This document shows, piece by piece, positions 1-9,675 of a DNA stretch of 36,012 bases. The notes below the pieces were generated by a model. That model worked only from the letters and a program-made list of their open reading frames with translations. It was not told where the DNA came from and made no database searches. Position 1 is the stretch's first letter. Each line of letters begins with the position of its first letter. Origin of the DNA: Sulfurovum sp. (GTDB lineage: Bacteria; Campylobacterota; Campylobacteria; Campylobacterales; Sulfurovaceae); contig JALUYL010000077.1 in NCBI GenBank assembly GCA_027012955.1, forward strand, positions 1-36,012, given 5' to 3'. Made by a program: the position numbers and the translations under genes.

Positions 1-64
1 CAGAGATTTTACCTTGTAATGATTTTTTTAAGCTCAAAAATTACTATGAGGAAAAATTAGTCAC

Positions 65-496
65 TTGGGTGGGTTTGAATTTGCAAGTGGCTCTAAAGAA
101 AAATATTTAGCAAAAGAGATTGGGGAAAATTATAAATTTTTGATGGAAGACACACAACAATATATTAACATCTATCAGAATAGTTTGTATCAAAAAATGT
201 TTAACGCAATGAAAAAAGAGACACCCGAGGCAATAGATATTTATGAAGAAGAGATAACTAAAATGAGAAAATCACATAGGGGTAGTATAAATAGTATTCA
301 TTTTATTGCAAGTTCTCTATGGATAAAAATAAAAAGTTTATTAGGCGTGGAAATCAAAGATTTTGGCTATGTTTCAAAATATATAGCACATAATTTAGTT
401 TACGTAGCAACGCCTAAATTGGCACAGACATATAAAGATTATCTCCAGCATATAGAAGAGAATAAATCTTTTTTGAAAAAATTAAAAACTTTATAA
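65..496 (+). CDS. hypothetical protein, possibly 5'-truncated or frameshifted (TTG start, no clear RBS)
   Basis: ORF track; no recognisable motif; near window edge. Confidence 0.45.
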   Translation: MGGFEFASGSKEKYLAKEIGENYKFLMEDTQQYINIYQNSLYQKMFNAMKKETPEAIDIYEEEITKMRKSHRGSINSIHFIASSLWIKIKSLLGVEIKDFGYVSKYIAHNLVYVATPKLAQTYKDYLQHIEENKSFLKKLKTL

Positions 497-602
497 ATAT
501 GTTGTGAAATTTAGAGGATAGGTGTCAGGTGAACGTAATCGTAGCCAAAACACCTATTAAATTATCTTTGACAATTTTTCTTTGCTTGGTTATAATGTAT
601 CA

Positions 603-848
603 ATGAAATACAGATTAAGCAAACATGCTATAGACGTGATGAAAGCCAGAAATATCAATGAAGATTGGGTAGAGTATACAGTAGATAATCCATCTTTAAA
701 GGTAGTTAAAGCACCCAATGAAGTGCAGTTGTTTTCAACTATAGAAGCCTATGAAAAGAGATGTCTTAAAGTTGTCATAAATCCCATATCTATGGTGATT
801 ATAACTGTCTACTTTGATAGAAACATGAGAAAGAAAGGTTGCAAATGA
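603..848 (+). CDS. DUF4258-like small protein, possible toxin-like partner
   Basis: ATG at 603 gives MKYRLSKHAIDVMKARNINEDWVEYTVDNPS..., DUF4258-like pattern; overlaps next ORF by ATGA. Confidence 0.65.
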   Translation: MKYRLSKHAIDVMKARNINEDWVEYTVDNPSLKVVKAPNEVQLFSTIEAYEKRCLKVVINPISMVIITVYFDRNMRKKGCK

Positions 849-1042
849 AAATTATATATGATAATGAAACAGATAGTATCTATGTTCAATTTACAAATGA
901 TACCGTGGTGGAGAGCGAAGAAAAAGAGAATGGAACGATAGTGGACTATAATGCAAACGATGAAATAGTAGCCGTCGAAGTATTAAATGTAAAAACAAAC
1001 CCCTATGAGATAGATATACCTACCGTACTAAAGAGTGCATAG
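845..1042 (+). CDS. DUF2283 family small protein
   Basis: MKIIYDNETDSIYVQFTNDTVVESEE...GTIVDYNANDEIVAVEVLN matches the DUF2283 pattern; ATGA overlap with upstream ORF. Confidence 0.75.
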   Translation: MKIIYDNETDSIYVQFTNDTVVESEEKENGTIVDYNANDEIVAVEVLNVKTNPYEIDIPTVLKSA

Positions 1043-1058
1043 AGATTTTCTCTTGGCT

Positions 1059-1075
1059 ATGTACAGGTTGTACAT
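1059..1075. repeat. short palindrome ATGTACA-GGT-TGTACAT, possible operator or hairpin
   Basis: perfect 7-bp inverted repeat, 3-nt loop. Confidence 0.5.
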
Positions 1076-1155
1076 GGTAGAGTTTTTAACTAAAATCTTT
1101 TCTATTTTGTTAGCCCTTACGGCGAGATTTTGATTCTATACATATTGCCTTACGT

Positions 1156-1176
1156 GGTTGGTGTGACCAACCCTAC
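1156..1176 (-). repeat. REP-like element GTAG-GGTTGGT-CAC-ACCAACC (minus strand)
   Basis: GTAG head plus perfect 7-bp stem; same architecture as other elements in the window. Confidence 0.6.
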
Positions 1177-1189
1177 GGATACTAAAGCA

Positions 1190-1218
1190 TTGACATTTTA
1201 TTGTTTATGTCGTATAAT
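1190..1218 (+). promoter_or_regulatory. sigma70 promoter: TTGACA, 17-bp spacer, TATAAT, upstream of TA module
   Basis: perfect consensus hexamers at 1190-1195 and 1213-1218; AAGGAG RBS before ATG 1251. Confidence 0.8.
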
Positions 1219-1250
1219 AAATAAAATACTATACGATAAAGGAGTTTTTT

Positions 1251-1490
1251 ATGACCTCAAAAATTACACTATATTCAGAAAAATACCTCATAGAACAGAT
1301 GAAAATTTATGCAAAAGAGCAGAATACTTCAGTGTCTAAAATAGTTAATGAATTTTTTATGAACCTTTTAGAATCAAGAAAATATGAACAACCCAAAAGT
1401 AAGATTACTGACGGACTTGTGGGGCGATTGGATGGTGCTAATGTAGATGAAAAAAGTTACAAAGAGTACTTAACGAAGAAATATCTATGA
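1251..1490 (+). CDS. DUF6364-like ribbon-helix-helix antitoxin
   Basis: MTSKITLYSEKYLIEQMKIYAKEQNTSVSKIVNEFF pattern; strong RBS; ATGA overlap with PIN gene. Confidence 0.8.
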   Translation: MTSKITLYSEKYLIEQMKIYAKEQNTSVSKIVNEFFMNLLESRKYEQPKSKITDGLVGRLDGANVDEKSYKEYLTKKYL

Positions 1491-1906
1491 AAATCTTACT
1501 TGATACCAATGTTGTGCTTGACTTACTTTTAGCACGTGAACCTTTTGTTACGTATGCGAGAGAGATATTTGTTTTGATTGAAAATACTGAGATAGAGGGG
1601 TACTTGTGTGCCAATTCTGTAACTACATTGCATTATCTGATAGGAAGAGAAAAAAATAAAGAAGAAGCAGACGAGATAATATCTGAACTGTTATCACTCT
1701 TTGAAGTAACACTGGTCGACAAAAAGGTACTCACTGAAGCCACAACAAATAATGGTATAGATTATGAAGATAGTGTCATCTATACTTCGGCATTTCATCA
1801 TGATGTAGAGATTATTGTCACAAGAGATAAAAAAGGATTTCAGAACTCTAAAATATCTATACTGACACCCCAAGAATTTTTAGCATTTTGGTTAACGAAA
1901 AAATAG
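1487..1906 (+). CDS. PIN-domain toxin (VapC-like ribonuclease)
   Basis: N-terminal LLDTNVVLDLLL and C-terminal DYEDSVIYTSAFHHDVEIIVTRDKKGF acidic-residue motifs. Confidence 0.88.
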   Translation: MKILLDTNVVLDLLLAREPFVTYAREIFVLIENTEIEGYLCANSVTTLHYLIGREKNKEEADEIISELLSLFEVTLVDKKVLTEATTNNGIDYEDSVIYTSAFHHDVEIIVTRDKKGFQNSKISILTPQEFLAFWLTKK

Positions 1907-1934
1907 GTAAAATATTTAAAAAAAGGAAAACGCT

Positions 1935-2822
1935 ATGAAAATTATCAAATTATTTTTACTTCTTAGTTTGGGAGTGTGTGCATCTTTCAAGTTAGATGTT
2001 CCAAAGAGCATTGATGTCTCAGAGCTTGAAGCAATAGTGAAAAATGGTTGGAATGAAGATAATAAGACTTTGAATAATTTGATTGTTTCTAATGTTGAAC
2101 GGATGATGCCTATAATTTTAGAGAAAATAAAAAAGCCCGTTTTAAAAGGTATAATTACAGAAAAAGATTCTTTCCCTATCTCAAGAATATTGCTGAGTAG
2201 AGACGATTACTCATTACTATTTGCGTATTGCAAATATCTAGAATTTAATAACGAAATAGATAGAGCATTAAATTTATATATAAAGAGTTTAGTTGGACTC
2301 AATAATATGGAAGAGAAAACAATGCTTAGTGCGATATTTCATTTAGTTATTGAAGGGATGATTGTTGATAATTTAAAGAGAAATACTATGGTGATGTCTA
2401 AGTTAGAGTATGCAAAATTAGAAAAGATATTAATCTTAAATACGGATATATTAAGAGATGCTTTAAGAGAAGAACAAAAAAATATGATAGAAATATTAAC
2501 TTTAAATGCAAAATTACCAAAAGAAATATTGGTTTTACTCCGTAAATATAGTAATGGCTACATTAAAGCATATATAAGTATAAAGAATAAAAAAGAACTT
2601 ACTAAAATTGAAAAAATATTTAATAAGGACAAGAAAGAAATTGAAGCAAAATATTATAATTGGACAGAAAAAAATATTATTCCAAAGGATATTGATAGAG
2701 ATGAACTCATAGCATCAATTATCTTTTTTACTGGATTACCAGGATTTAGACTTATTGAAGATGTTTGGAATAATATAGTGAGAAATAAGAAATTATTAGA
2801 TGCTTTACAGCAAAGAATTTAG
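1935..2822 (+). CDS. hypothetical exported protein
   Basis: N-terminal signal-like MKIIKLFLLLSLGVCASF; AGGAAA RBS region; no recognised domain. Confidence 0.65.
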   Translation: MKIIKLFLLLSLGVCASFKLDVPKSIDVSELEAIVKNGWNEDNKTLNNLIVSNVERMMPIILEKIKKPVLKGIITEKDSFPISRILLSRDDYSLLFAYCKYLEFNNEIDRALNLYIKSLVGLNNMEEKTMLSAIFHLVIEGMIVDNLKRNTMVMSKLEYAKLEKILILNTDILRDALREEQKNMIEILTLNAKLPKEILVLLRKYSNGYIKAYISIKNKKELTKIEKIFNKDKKEIEAKYYNWTEKNIIPKDIDRDELIASIIFFTGLPGFRLIEDVWNNIVRNKKLLDALQQRI

Positions 2823-3440
2823 CTGGTATTTTAACCCATCTTCTACACTCCACCAGCCCTCAAACACAGCATCATAATAAGGCTGTGTTACTTTTACAAA
2901 ATCTTCTCTGTCTTCATACAAATTCACACACCAGTCAAAGTCAATATTTCGTGCTTTAAGTGCTTCTATGGAGAGCATGGTATCGTTGATGCAACCCAAA
3001 CGGCTTGGGGCGACGAGTAGGGTTTTGATGTTTAGTTCTTGTATGAGGTCTAGCATGGTGTAGTCTTTGGTGATGGGAACGAGTAAGCCTCCTGCACCTT
3101 CGACTAAAAGTATGTCACAAAGTTTGGAGAGAGTGTGGTACTTTTCTATGATTTTTTCTATCTTAATAGTGTGTTTTATGTCTGCACAAAAAGGTGCTGC
3201 GGGTAGAGCAAAGGTGTAAGCGGTGATGTCCAGTGGGTTGAGGTCTTTAAAGTTCTCATTAACCTTTTGGCAAGCTTCAAGTAGTATAGTGGCATCAGGA
3301 GCTGTATGGGTTACGCCTGTTTCTATGGGTTTATAGACCCCCACCTTTAAACCTTTTGAAGCAAGAGCTTCTATGAGCTGTAGTGTGGTGTGCGTTTTAC
3401 CTACATTGGTACCCGTAGCGGTGATGAAAAGTGACGTCAT
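2805..3440 (-). CDS. bioD: dethiobiotin synthase
   Basis: TATGTNVGKTHTTLQL P-loop, YKPIETG, VEGAGGLLVPI motifs; ATG at 3440. Confidence 0.93.
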   Translation of the reverse strand: MTSLFITATGTNVGKTHTTLQLIEALASKGLKVGVYKPIETGVTHTAPDATILLEACQKVNENFKDLNPLDITAYTFALPAAPFCADIKHTIKIEKIIEKYHTLSKLCDILLVEGAGGLLVPITKDYTMLDLIQELNIKTLLVAPSRLGCINDTMLSIEALKARNIDFDWCVNLYEDREDFVKVTQPYYDAVFEGWWSVEDGLKYQLNSLL

Positions 3441-3511
3441 ACACAATTCCTATACATTTTTTGATACAATTATAGTAGAAATAGATAGATAAACAAATTT
3501 AAGGATATAGA

Positions 3512-3811
3512 TTGCCAAAGTTTGAAGAAGAATTAGAGCTAGCCTTGGAGCTTGAAGAGCCACAAATGTTTAAAGTGTTGTTGCACAATGATGACTATAC
3601 GAGTATGGATTTTGTGGTCGATATATTGACGGGTGTTTTCCATAAGAGTTTCGCACAAGCAGAGCAGATTATGTTGCAGATACATGAAAAAGGCAAAGCG
3701 ATTTGTGGTGTGTACTCTTTTGAGATAGCACAAACCAAAGCACAACAGGTAAAGCAAAAAGCAAAACAAAATGAGTTTCCACTTTTGGCGACTATTGAAG
3801 AAGATGCATAA
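3512..3811 (+). CDS. clpS: ATP-dependent Clp protease adaptor ClpS (TTG start)
   Basis: MFKVLLHNDDYTSMDFVVDIL motif; immediately upstream of clpA. Confidence 0.95.
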   Translation: MPKFEEELELALELEEPQMFKVLLHNDDYTSMDFVVDILTGVFHKSFAQAEQIMLQIHEKGKAICGVYSFEIAQTKAQQVKQKAKQNEFPLLATIEEDA

Positions 3812-3820
3812 AGGATTAGT

Positions 3821-6010
3821 ATGATTAGTATAGCACTTAACGATGTATTTAAAGAAGCGGTAGGGTATGCGAAAGAGAACAGACATGAGTACTTGACAGT
3901 TGAGCACCTTTTCCTGTCTATCGTGCGAAGTGAAGCGGGTAAAGAGATACTCTCTTTGCTTGATGCAAATTTAGCGAACCTTGAAGCAGGGATACAAGAG
4001 CATATCACTAAGACGATACCTTCACTTAAAGAAGCGGTAGAGCCTTTTGAAACGGTGGCACTCTCTCGTGCCATTAATGATATGATGACACATATACATA
4101 GCTCAGGACGTACAGAAGCTACCATAGGCGATATGATAGCGGCTATTTTTATGCAAGAACACTCGTATGCGGTGTACCTTATGAAAAAAGAGGGTATCGC
4201 CCGTGTAGATGTGCTTGAGGTGATTTCTCATCGTTATGACAAACCACAGGTAGACTCAGATGAGGCTAAAGCTGAAGAGACTTTGCTTGACCAGTTTACT
4301 ATGGAGCTTGTGGCGTTAGCCAAAACAGGGAAGATAGACCCAGTAGTAGGTCGCGTAGATGAGATAGAACGTGTCATGCAGACACTCTGTCGCCGTAAAA
4401 AGAACAATCCTCTGCTTGTCGGAGAACCAGGTGTGGGTAAAACAGCCATCGCTGAAGGACTTGCACTTCGCATCTGCGAAGACGATGTACCAGATGTACT
4501 GAAAGGCTCAAGAGTTTATGCACTTGACATGGGTGCTTTGGTAGCAGGTACAAAATACAGAGGTGACTTTGAAAAACGTCTCAAAGGTATCATCAAAGAG
4601 CTTTCGCATCAAGATGAAGCCATACTTTTTATAGATGAGATTCATACGATGGTAGGTGCAGGGGCAACGAGTGGGGGAAGTATGGATGCTTCTAACTTAC
4701 TCAAGCCAGCACTCGCTCGTGGTGACTTGAAATGTATAGGTGCAACGACCTACCAAGAATACAGAAACTTCTTTGACAAAGATAAGGCTCTTAGCCGTAG
4801 ATTTGCAAAGATAGATGTAGAAGAGCCTAGCAAAGAAGATACCTTTACCATACTAAAGGGGATTCAGCATAAGTATGAAGATTATCATCATATTACATTT
4901 ACAGACGAAGCATTGGAGTCTGCGATAGACCTGTCGGTAAAATATCTTCACGATAGATTTTTACCAGATAAAGCGATGGATATCATCGATGAGGTGGGTG
5001 CGTCATTTATGCTTAGAGGGCAGAGTAATGTAACCGTAAAGCCAAAAGATATCGAAATGTCAGTGGCTAAGATGATGAAGTTGCCATCTACTGTGATAGG
5101 TACAGACGATACCAAGAAGTTGAAAAATTTAGAAAAAGATCTCTCTTCACATATCATAGGGCAAGATGAGGCGATAAAAGCACTCTCAACTGCTATAAAA
5201 CGCTCTTATGCAGGGCTTAATGGCGAAGATAGACCGATAGGTTCTTTCTTGTTTGTAGGCCCAACGGGTGTAGGTAAAACAGCTTTGGCAACACAGCTTG
5301 CAAAGACCATGCATGTACACTTTGAGAGACTGGATATGTCTGAGTATATGGAGCCACATACTATCTCCAGACTTGTAGGAGCACCTCCTGGGTATGTGGG
5401 GTATGAACAAGGTGGATTGCTTACAGAGATGATAAAAAAACATCCACATACGGTGTTGCTTCTTGATGAGATAGAAAAAGCGCATCCTGACATTATGAAT
5501 ATCTTACTTCAGGTGATGGATGGCGCAAAACTGACAGACAACAATGGTGTGGTGAGTGACTTTAAAAATGTCATTCTCATTATGACCTCTAACATAGGTA
5601 CCAAAGAAGCCAATGTGATGGGCTTCGAGAAAGATACTTCTTCTAAAACTGATAAAGCACTGGCTGCATTTTTCTCTCCAGAGTTTAGAAACCGTCTTAG
5701 CGGTACTATAACCTTTAATACACTCTCTTTAGATGTGTTAATGACCATTGTCGATAGAGAGATGGATAAAGTCAATGCACTTTTAACACCTAAAAAAGTG
5801 ACAGTCAAACTCAACAAAAAAGCTAAAGCATACCTTGCAAAAGAGGGCTATGATGAACGCTATGGTGCAAGACACATTGCCCGTGTGATAGATGAGAAAG
5901 TTAAAGAAGCACTTACTGATGAGATACTCTTTGGAAAACTCAAAAAAGGCGGCTCAGTTAAAGTGGGCTTGAAAAATGACACACTTAACTTTGAGTTTAC
6001 GAAGATATAG
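3821..6010 (+). CDS. clpA: ATP-dependent Clp protease ATP-binding subunit ClpA
   Basis: two AAA+ modules ([24 protein letters not shown]), Clp_N domain. Confidence 0.97.
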   Translation: MISIALNDVFKEAVGYAKENRHEYLTVEHLFLSIVRSEAGKEILSLLDANLANLEAGIQEHITKTIPSLKEAVEPFETVALSRAINDMMTHIHSSGRTEATIGDMIAAIFMQEHSYAVYLMKKEGIARVDVLEVISHRYDKPQVDSDEAKAEETLLDQFTMELVALAKTGKIDPVVGRVDEIERVMQTLCRRKKNNPLLVGEPGVGKTAIAEGLALRICEDDVPDVLKGSRVYALDMGALVAGTKYRGDFEKRLKGIIKELSHQDEAILFIDEIHTMVGAGATSGGSMDASNLLKPALARGDLKCIGATTYQEYRNFFDKDKALSRRFAKIDVEEPSKEDTFTILKGIQHKYEDYHHITFTDEALESAIDLSVKYLHDRFLPDKAMDIIDEVGASFMLRGQSNVTVKPKDIEMSVAKMMKLPSTVIGTDDTKKLKNLEKDLSSHIIGQDEAIKALSTAIKRSYAGLNGEDRPIGSFLFVGPTGVGKTALATQLAKTMHVHFERLDMSEYMEPHTISRLVGAPPGYVGYEQGGLLTEMIKKHPHTVLLLDEIEKAHPDIMNILLQVMDGAKLTDNNGVVSDFKNVILIMTSNIGTKEANVMGFEKDTSSKTDKALAAFFSPEFRNRLSGTITFNTLSLDVLMTIVDREMDKVNALLTPKKVTVKLNKKAKAYLAKEGYDERYGARHIARVIDEKVKEALTDEILFGKLKKGGSVKVGLKNDTLNFEFTKI

Positions 6011-6016
6011 ATAGCG

Positions 6017-6757
6017 ATGGATGAAGCAACCCCAGAGGATTACTATGTCCCGCCTTTGAGTAAATACTCTTCTGCTTTTCCTGACCCACGTTATGCATCC
6101 GATGAAGGCTTGCTTGCTTACGGGGGTGATCTTAGCTCTCATAGACTTCTTTTTGCCTATAAAAAAGGGATATTCCCTTGGTACTCTGAAGGTGACCCGA
6201 TACTGTGGTGGTCACCCAATCCTAGACTTCTACTTTACCCCGATGCGTTTATAATGCGTAAATCTTTTAGAAGAGTGTTACGTTCTGGAAAATTTACAGT
6301 CACTTTTGATAAATATTTTTCAGAGGTCATTCACCATTGTGCCACAGTCCACAGAGAAGGGCAGGAAGCATCATGGATAGTCCCTGAAATTATTGAAGCT
6401 TATGTTAGATTGCATGAAGAGGGCTTCGGGCACTCTGTAGAGGTACATCTTGATGGAAAACTTGTAGGTGGATTGTACGGGTTGGCATTTGGAAAAGCCT
6501 TTTTTGGAGAGTCAATGTTCTCTTTAGTCTCAGATGCATCAAAAGTGGCATTTAAAGCACTAAGTGACGTTTTAGGAGACAGAGGTTATGATTTTATAGA
6601 CTGTCAAATGAAAACAGATCATATGGTAGGTTTAGGTGCCAAAGTTGTTGAGCGAGATATCTTTCTTGATGCGCTTGAAGAGGCTATCACTAAAGAGACG
6701 GACTTTGGTAAATGGCACGATTTTAAATGGACTTACCATGAACAGGACGATTTATGA
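6017..6757 (+). CDS. aat: leucyl/phenylalanyl-tRNA--protein transferase
   Basis: FPDPRYASDEGLLAYGGDLS, GIFPWYSEGDPILWWSPNPR motifs. Confidence 0.96.
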   Translation: MDEATPEDYYVPPLSKYSSAFPDPRYASDEGLLAYGGDLSSHRLLFAYKKGIFPWYSEGDPILWWSPNPRLLLYPDAFIMRKSFRRVLRSGKFTVTFDKYFSEVIHHCATVHREGQEASWIVPEIIEAYVRLHEEGFGHSVEVHLDGKLVGGLYGLAFGKAFFGESMFSLVSDASKVAFKALSDVLGDRGYDFIDCQMKTDHMVGLGAKVVERDIFLDALEEAITKETDFGKWHDFKWTYHEQDDL

Positions 6758-6847
6758 GCAAAGCTCTAAATCTACGCTGACGCTATGTCACACCTAAAGG
6801 TATACACTTCGATAACTTCAGCAGTTGGCTCATGTGACTGGTCACAT
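6754..6847 (+). repeat. two-hairpin dispersed repeat, copy 1
   Basis: GAGC-AAA-GCTC ... CTACGCTGACGCT ... TTCAGCAGTTGGCTC-ATGTGAC-TG-GTCACAT; near-copy at 21752-21823. Confidence 0.75.
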
Positions 6848-6878
6848 ATGAATTGAGAATTATTAAAAAGGGTAAAAG

Positions 6879-7874
6879 ATGGTAAATAGAGATATAGGAT
6901 TCTCTTTATGGTTAGACTTCGTTGAGAGAGATTATTTGAAAAATGAGTTTTCTTCTTTGATTGAAAAAGGGATTATTAATGGGGCAACATCCAATCCATC
7001 TATTTTTGCAAGTGCTATTACCACGTCACCTGCGTATGCCGAACAGCTCAAAGGCTTGGAAGGTAAAACACCCAAAGAGAAATATGAAGCCCTCGCTATA
7101 GAAGACATCCGTACTGCTGCACAAGCGTTACGTGCCTCGTATGATGCAGGAAATGATGGGTATATATCTATAGAAGTAGATCCCTTTTTATCAAACGATA
7201 CTGAGGGTACCATCGAAGAGGGTAAACGTTTGTTTGCAACCATTGGTGAGCCCAATATAATGGTAAAAGTACCTGCCACAGAAGCTGGGTATGATGCTAT
7301 GACAGAGCTTCTGTCTAATGGAATTTCTGTCAATGCCACACTTATTTTTTCACCTAAGCAAGCACAGAAATGTTTAAAGGCAATGAAGAGAGGATTGGAT
7401 GATTTTGAATCATCTGGTGGAGGACGTTGTGAAGCAGTGATTTCTGTCTTTGTGAGTCGTTTTGACAGATTGCTCGACAGTGATTTGGAGAAAGAAGGAC
7501 TTGACGTTTCCAAAACAGGTATTTACAATGCTGCTAAGATTTATAATCTTGTTGAAGCAAACCATACACCATCTGTACGTACACTCTTCGCAAGTACAGG
7601 CGTTAAAGGTGATGATCTGCCTGCAGATTATTATATGAGAGAATTGTTGGCACCACACTCTGTCAATACAGCACCACTAGCAACCATAGAGTCATACATC
7701 GCTACGGAGGCATCTGCACCAAAATTGCCTATCGATGATGCTGTACTCAATGGATACTTTACGAAACTATCAGACAATGGGTTTGATATGGATGCGGTAT
7801 ATGCCGAACTCTTAAATGATGGTTTGGTTGCTTTTGAACAAGCATTTAAAGAGATGTTAGATACACTAAATTAA
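6879..7874 (+). CDS. tal: transaldolase
   Basis: GATSNPSIFASAI, IMVKVPATEAGYDAM, NATLIFSPKQA motifs. Confidence 0.95.
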   Translation: MVNRDIGFSLWLDFVERDYLKNEFSSLIEKGIINGATSNPSIFASAITTSPAYAEQLKGLEGKTPKEKYEALAIEDIRTAAQALRASYDAGNDGYISIEVDPFLSNDTEGTIEEGKRLFATIGEPNIMVKVPATEAGYDAMTELLSNGISVNATLIFSPKQAQKCLKAMKRGLDDFESSGGGRCEAVISVFVSRFDRLLDSDLEKEGLDVSKTGIYNAAKIYNLVEANHTPSVRTLFASTGVKGDDLPADYYMRELLAPHSVNTAPLATIESYIATEASAPKLPIDDAVLNGYFTKLSDNGFDMDAVYAELLNDGLVAFEQAFKEMLDTLN

Positions 7875-7893
7875 TATACCATAAAGGGATATC

Positions 7894-9039
7894 ATGGAAG
7901 AGAAGCTCAAACTATATCTTAGAACAATGATAAGTAACAAGGGGTCTGACCTCCATATAAAAGCTGGTTCGCAAGTACGTGTGCGTATCCATGGTGTTCT
8001 AAAAGTGTTGGGTAAAGATGCGCTTACTGCAGATATGGTCGAAAAACTCGCCAAAGAAATTACTACAGCAGATCAATATGAAAAGCTTGTTACTGACCGA
8101 AACCTTGACTTTTCTTATGTGTTGGGAAGTGAAAATAGATTTAGGGTAAATTTCTTTTATCAAATGGATGGACTCTCTGCTGTATTTCGGATTATCCCTG
8201 TAGATATCTTGTCTTTGGATGACTTAAATCTTCCTCCTGTTATTAAAACATTTACAGAGTTACAAAGAGGCTTGGTACTAGTCACTGGGGTGACAGGTTC
8301 TGGTAAATCAACCACGCTTGCAGCTATACTTGACAAGATAAACAGAGAACAAAAAAAGCATATCATTACTGTAGAAGACCCGATAGAGTTTGTACACCAA
8401 GATAGAGGCTGTCTCATTAACCAAAGAGGGATAGGACAAGACGCCCACTCTTTCTCTGATGCACTAAGAGCAGCACTAAGAGAAGATCCCGATATCATAC
8501 TTGTTGGGGAAATGAGAGACTTGGAAACCATCGACATTGCACTGCACGCTGCCAATACAGGACACTTGGTTTTTTCTACTCTGCACACACTTGATGCAAA
8601 AGAAACCATTGACAGAATTGTCGGTATGTTTGGGAATGAAGAGCAAAACCGTATTCGTATGTCTTTGGCTTCGGTGCTTGAAGGGGTTATTTCTCAAAGA
8701 CTTATTCCTACTGTTCGTGGAGGCAGAGTTGCGGGTATCGAGATTCTTAAAAAGACAGCACGTATCGAACAACTTATTGCTGAAAACAGAGATAATGAAA
8801 TCTTAGATGCTTTGTTTGAAGGTAAAGAGATTTATGGAACACAGACGTTTGATCAAGCCTTACTCGACCTTTTGCGTGGAGGGGAGATTGACAGTGAAAC
8901 AGCACTCGAATATGCGACAAACCCAGCCGATATGAAACTTAAAATGCAAGGGGTTGGTAAAGGGGCTATCGTTCAAGAGAGTTTTGAAAAAGATGATGTA
9001 GAAGCAGATGTCTTTGGCTTTAAAGAAGAGGACGAATAA
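7894..9039 (+). CDS. pilT: type IV pilus retraction ATPase PilT-like
   Basis: SDLHIKAG, GVTGSGKSTTLAAI Walker A, GHLVFSTLHT, RGCLINQRG. Confidence 0.92.
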   Translation: MEEKLKLYLRTMISNKGSDLHIKAGSQVRVRIHGVLKVLGKDALTADMVEKLAKEITTADQYEKLVTDRNLDFSYVLGSENRFRVNFFYQMDGLSAVFRIIPVDILSLDDLNLPPVIKTFTELQRGLVLVTGVTGSGKSTTLAAILDKINREQKKHIITVEDPIEFVHQDRGCLINQRGIGQDAHSFSDALRAALREDPDIILVGEMRDLETIDIALHAANTGHLVFSTLHTLDAKETIDRIVGMFGNEEQNRIRMSLASVLEGVISQRLIPTVRGGRVAGIEILKKTARIEQLIAENRDNEILDALFEGKEIYGTQTFDQALLDLLRGGEIDSETALEYATNPADMKLKMQGVGKGAIVQESFEKDDVEADVFGFKEEDE

Positions 9040-9057
9040 AACTTTAATTCTAACTCG

Positions 9058-9063
9058 GTATAA
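9058..9063 (+). promoter_or_regulatory. putative -10 box TATAAT upstream of rplY
   Basis: CGGTATAATTCGCG about 60 nt upstream of rplY; -35 not clear. Confidence 0.5.
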
Positions 9064-9119
9064 TTCGCGTCTATTTTGCTCAATATATGGGTGAAAAGAT
9101 TTAATTTTAAAGGACAGAA

Positions 9120-9656
9120 ATGTTAGAAGGTATCGTTAGAGAGAGTATCGGGAAACGTACTGCAAAAGTACTTAGAAGAGATGGTTATCTAACTGCAAAC
9201 CTTTACGCAAATGGCGTAGAGAACATTCAAGCTGCGTTTAAACGTGGTGAATTTGTAAGAGCAGTTAGAAATAAAGAGAGCCTAGCATTCGCTGTTAAAG
9301 TGGGTGACACAGAGTTAAATGTTGTGATTCAAGAGTATCAACTACACCCAATTAATGGTGATGTAAAACATGTTGATTTAAGGGTAACTGTACCAGGGCA
9401 AGTAACAAACTTCCTTGTACCTGTTACTACACATGGAACACCAATTGGACTTAAAAACAAAGGTGTACTTGTTATGTCTAAAAAAAGATTAAAAGTAAGA
9501 GGAGCTATCGAAGATATGCCTGCGAAATTTGATCTTGATGTTGAGCCATTAGACAGAGATGCATCAATTCTTGTAAGAAATATTGACGTGCCTGCTAACT
9601 GTAAATTGATGGACAGACCAGATGTTGCTATCTGTGGTGTAATCAAAGCTAAATAA
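9120..9656 (+). CDS. rplY: 50S ribosomal protein L25/general stress protein Ctc
   Basis: L25 fold-like sequence; upstream of pth as in many bacteria. Confidence 0.93.
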   Translation: MLEGIVRESIGKRTAKVLRRDGYLTANLYANGVENIQAAFKRGEFVRAVRNKESLAFAVKVGDTELNVVIQEYQLHPINGDVKHVDLRVTVPGQVTNFLVPVTTHGTPIGLKNKGVLVMSKKRLKVRGAIEDMPAKFDLDVEPLDRDASILVRNIDVPANCKLMDRPDVAICGVIKAK

Positions 9657-9675
9657 TAAGCAATGAAAGTATAAT

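Noticed and set aside
1130-1339. 69-aa ORF overlapping the antitoxin gene
   Set aside because: Runs through the REP-like repeat and promoter and overlaps a well supported antitoxin CDS in another frame; no RBS.
3324-3337. GGGTTTATAGACCC near-palindrome in bioD
   Set aside because: Falls on the conserved YKPIETG coding motif and lacks a GTAG head; probably chance.
3539-5817. Several antisense ORFs over clpS/clpA
   Set aside because: Shadow ORFs of strongly coding sense genes; low-complexity Ser/Leu-rich translations without motifs.
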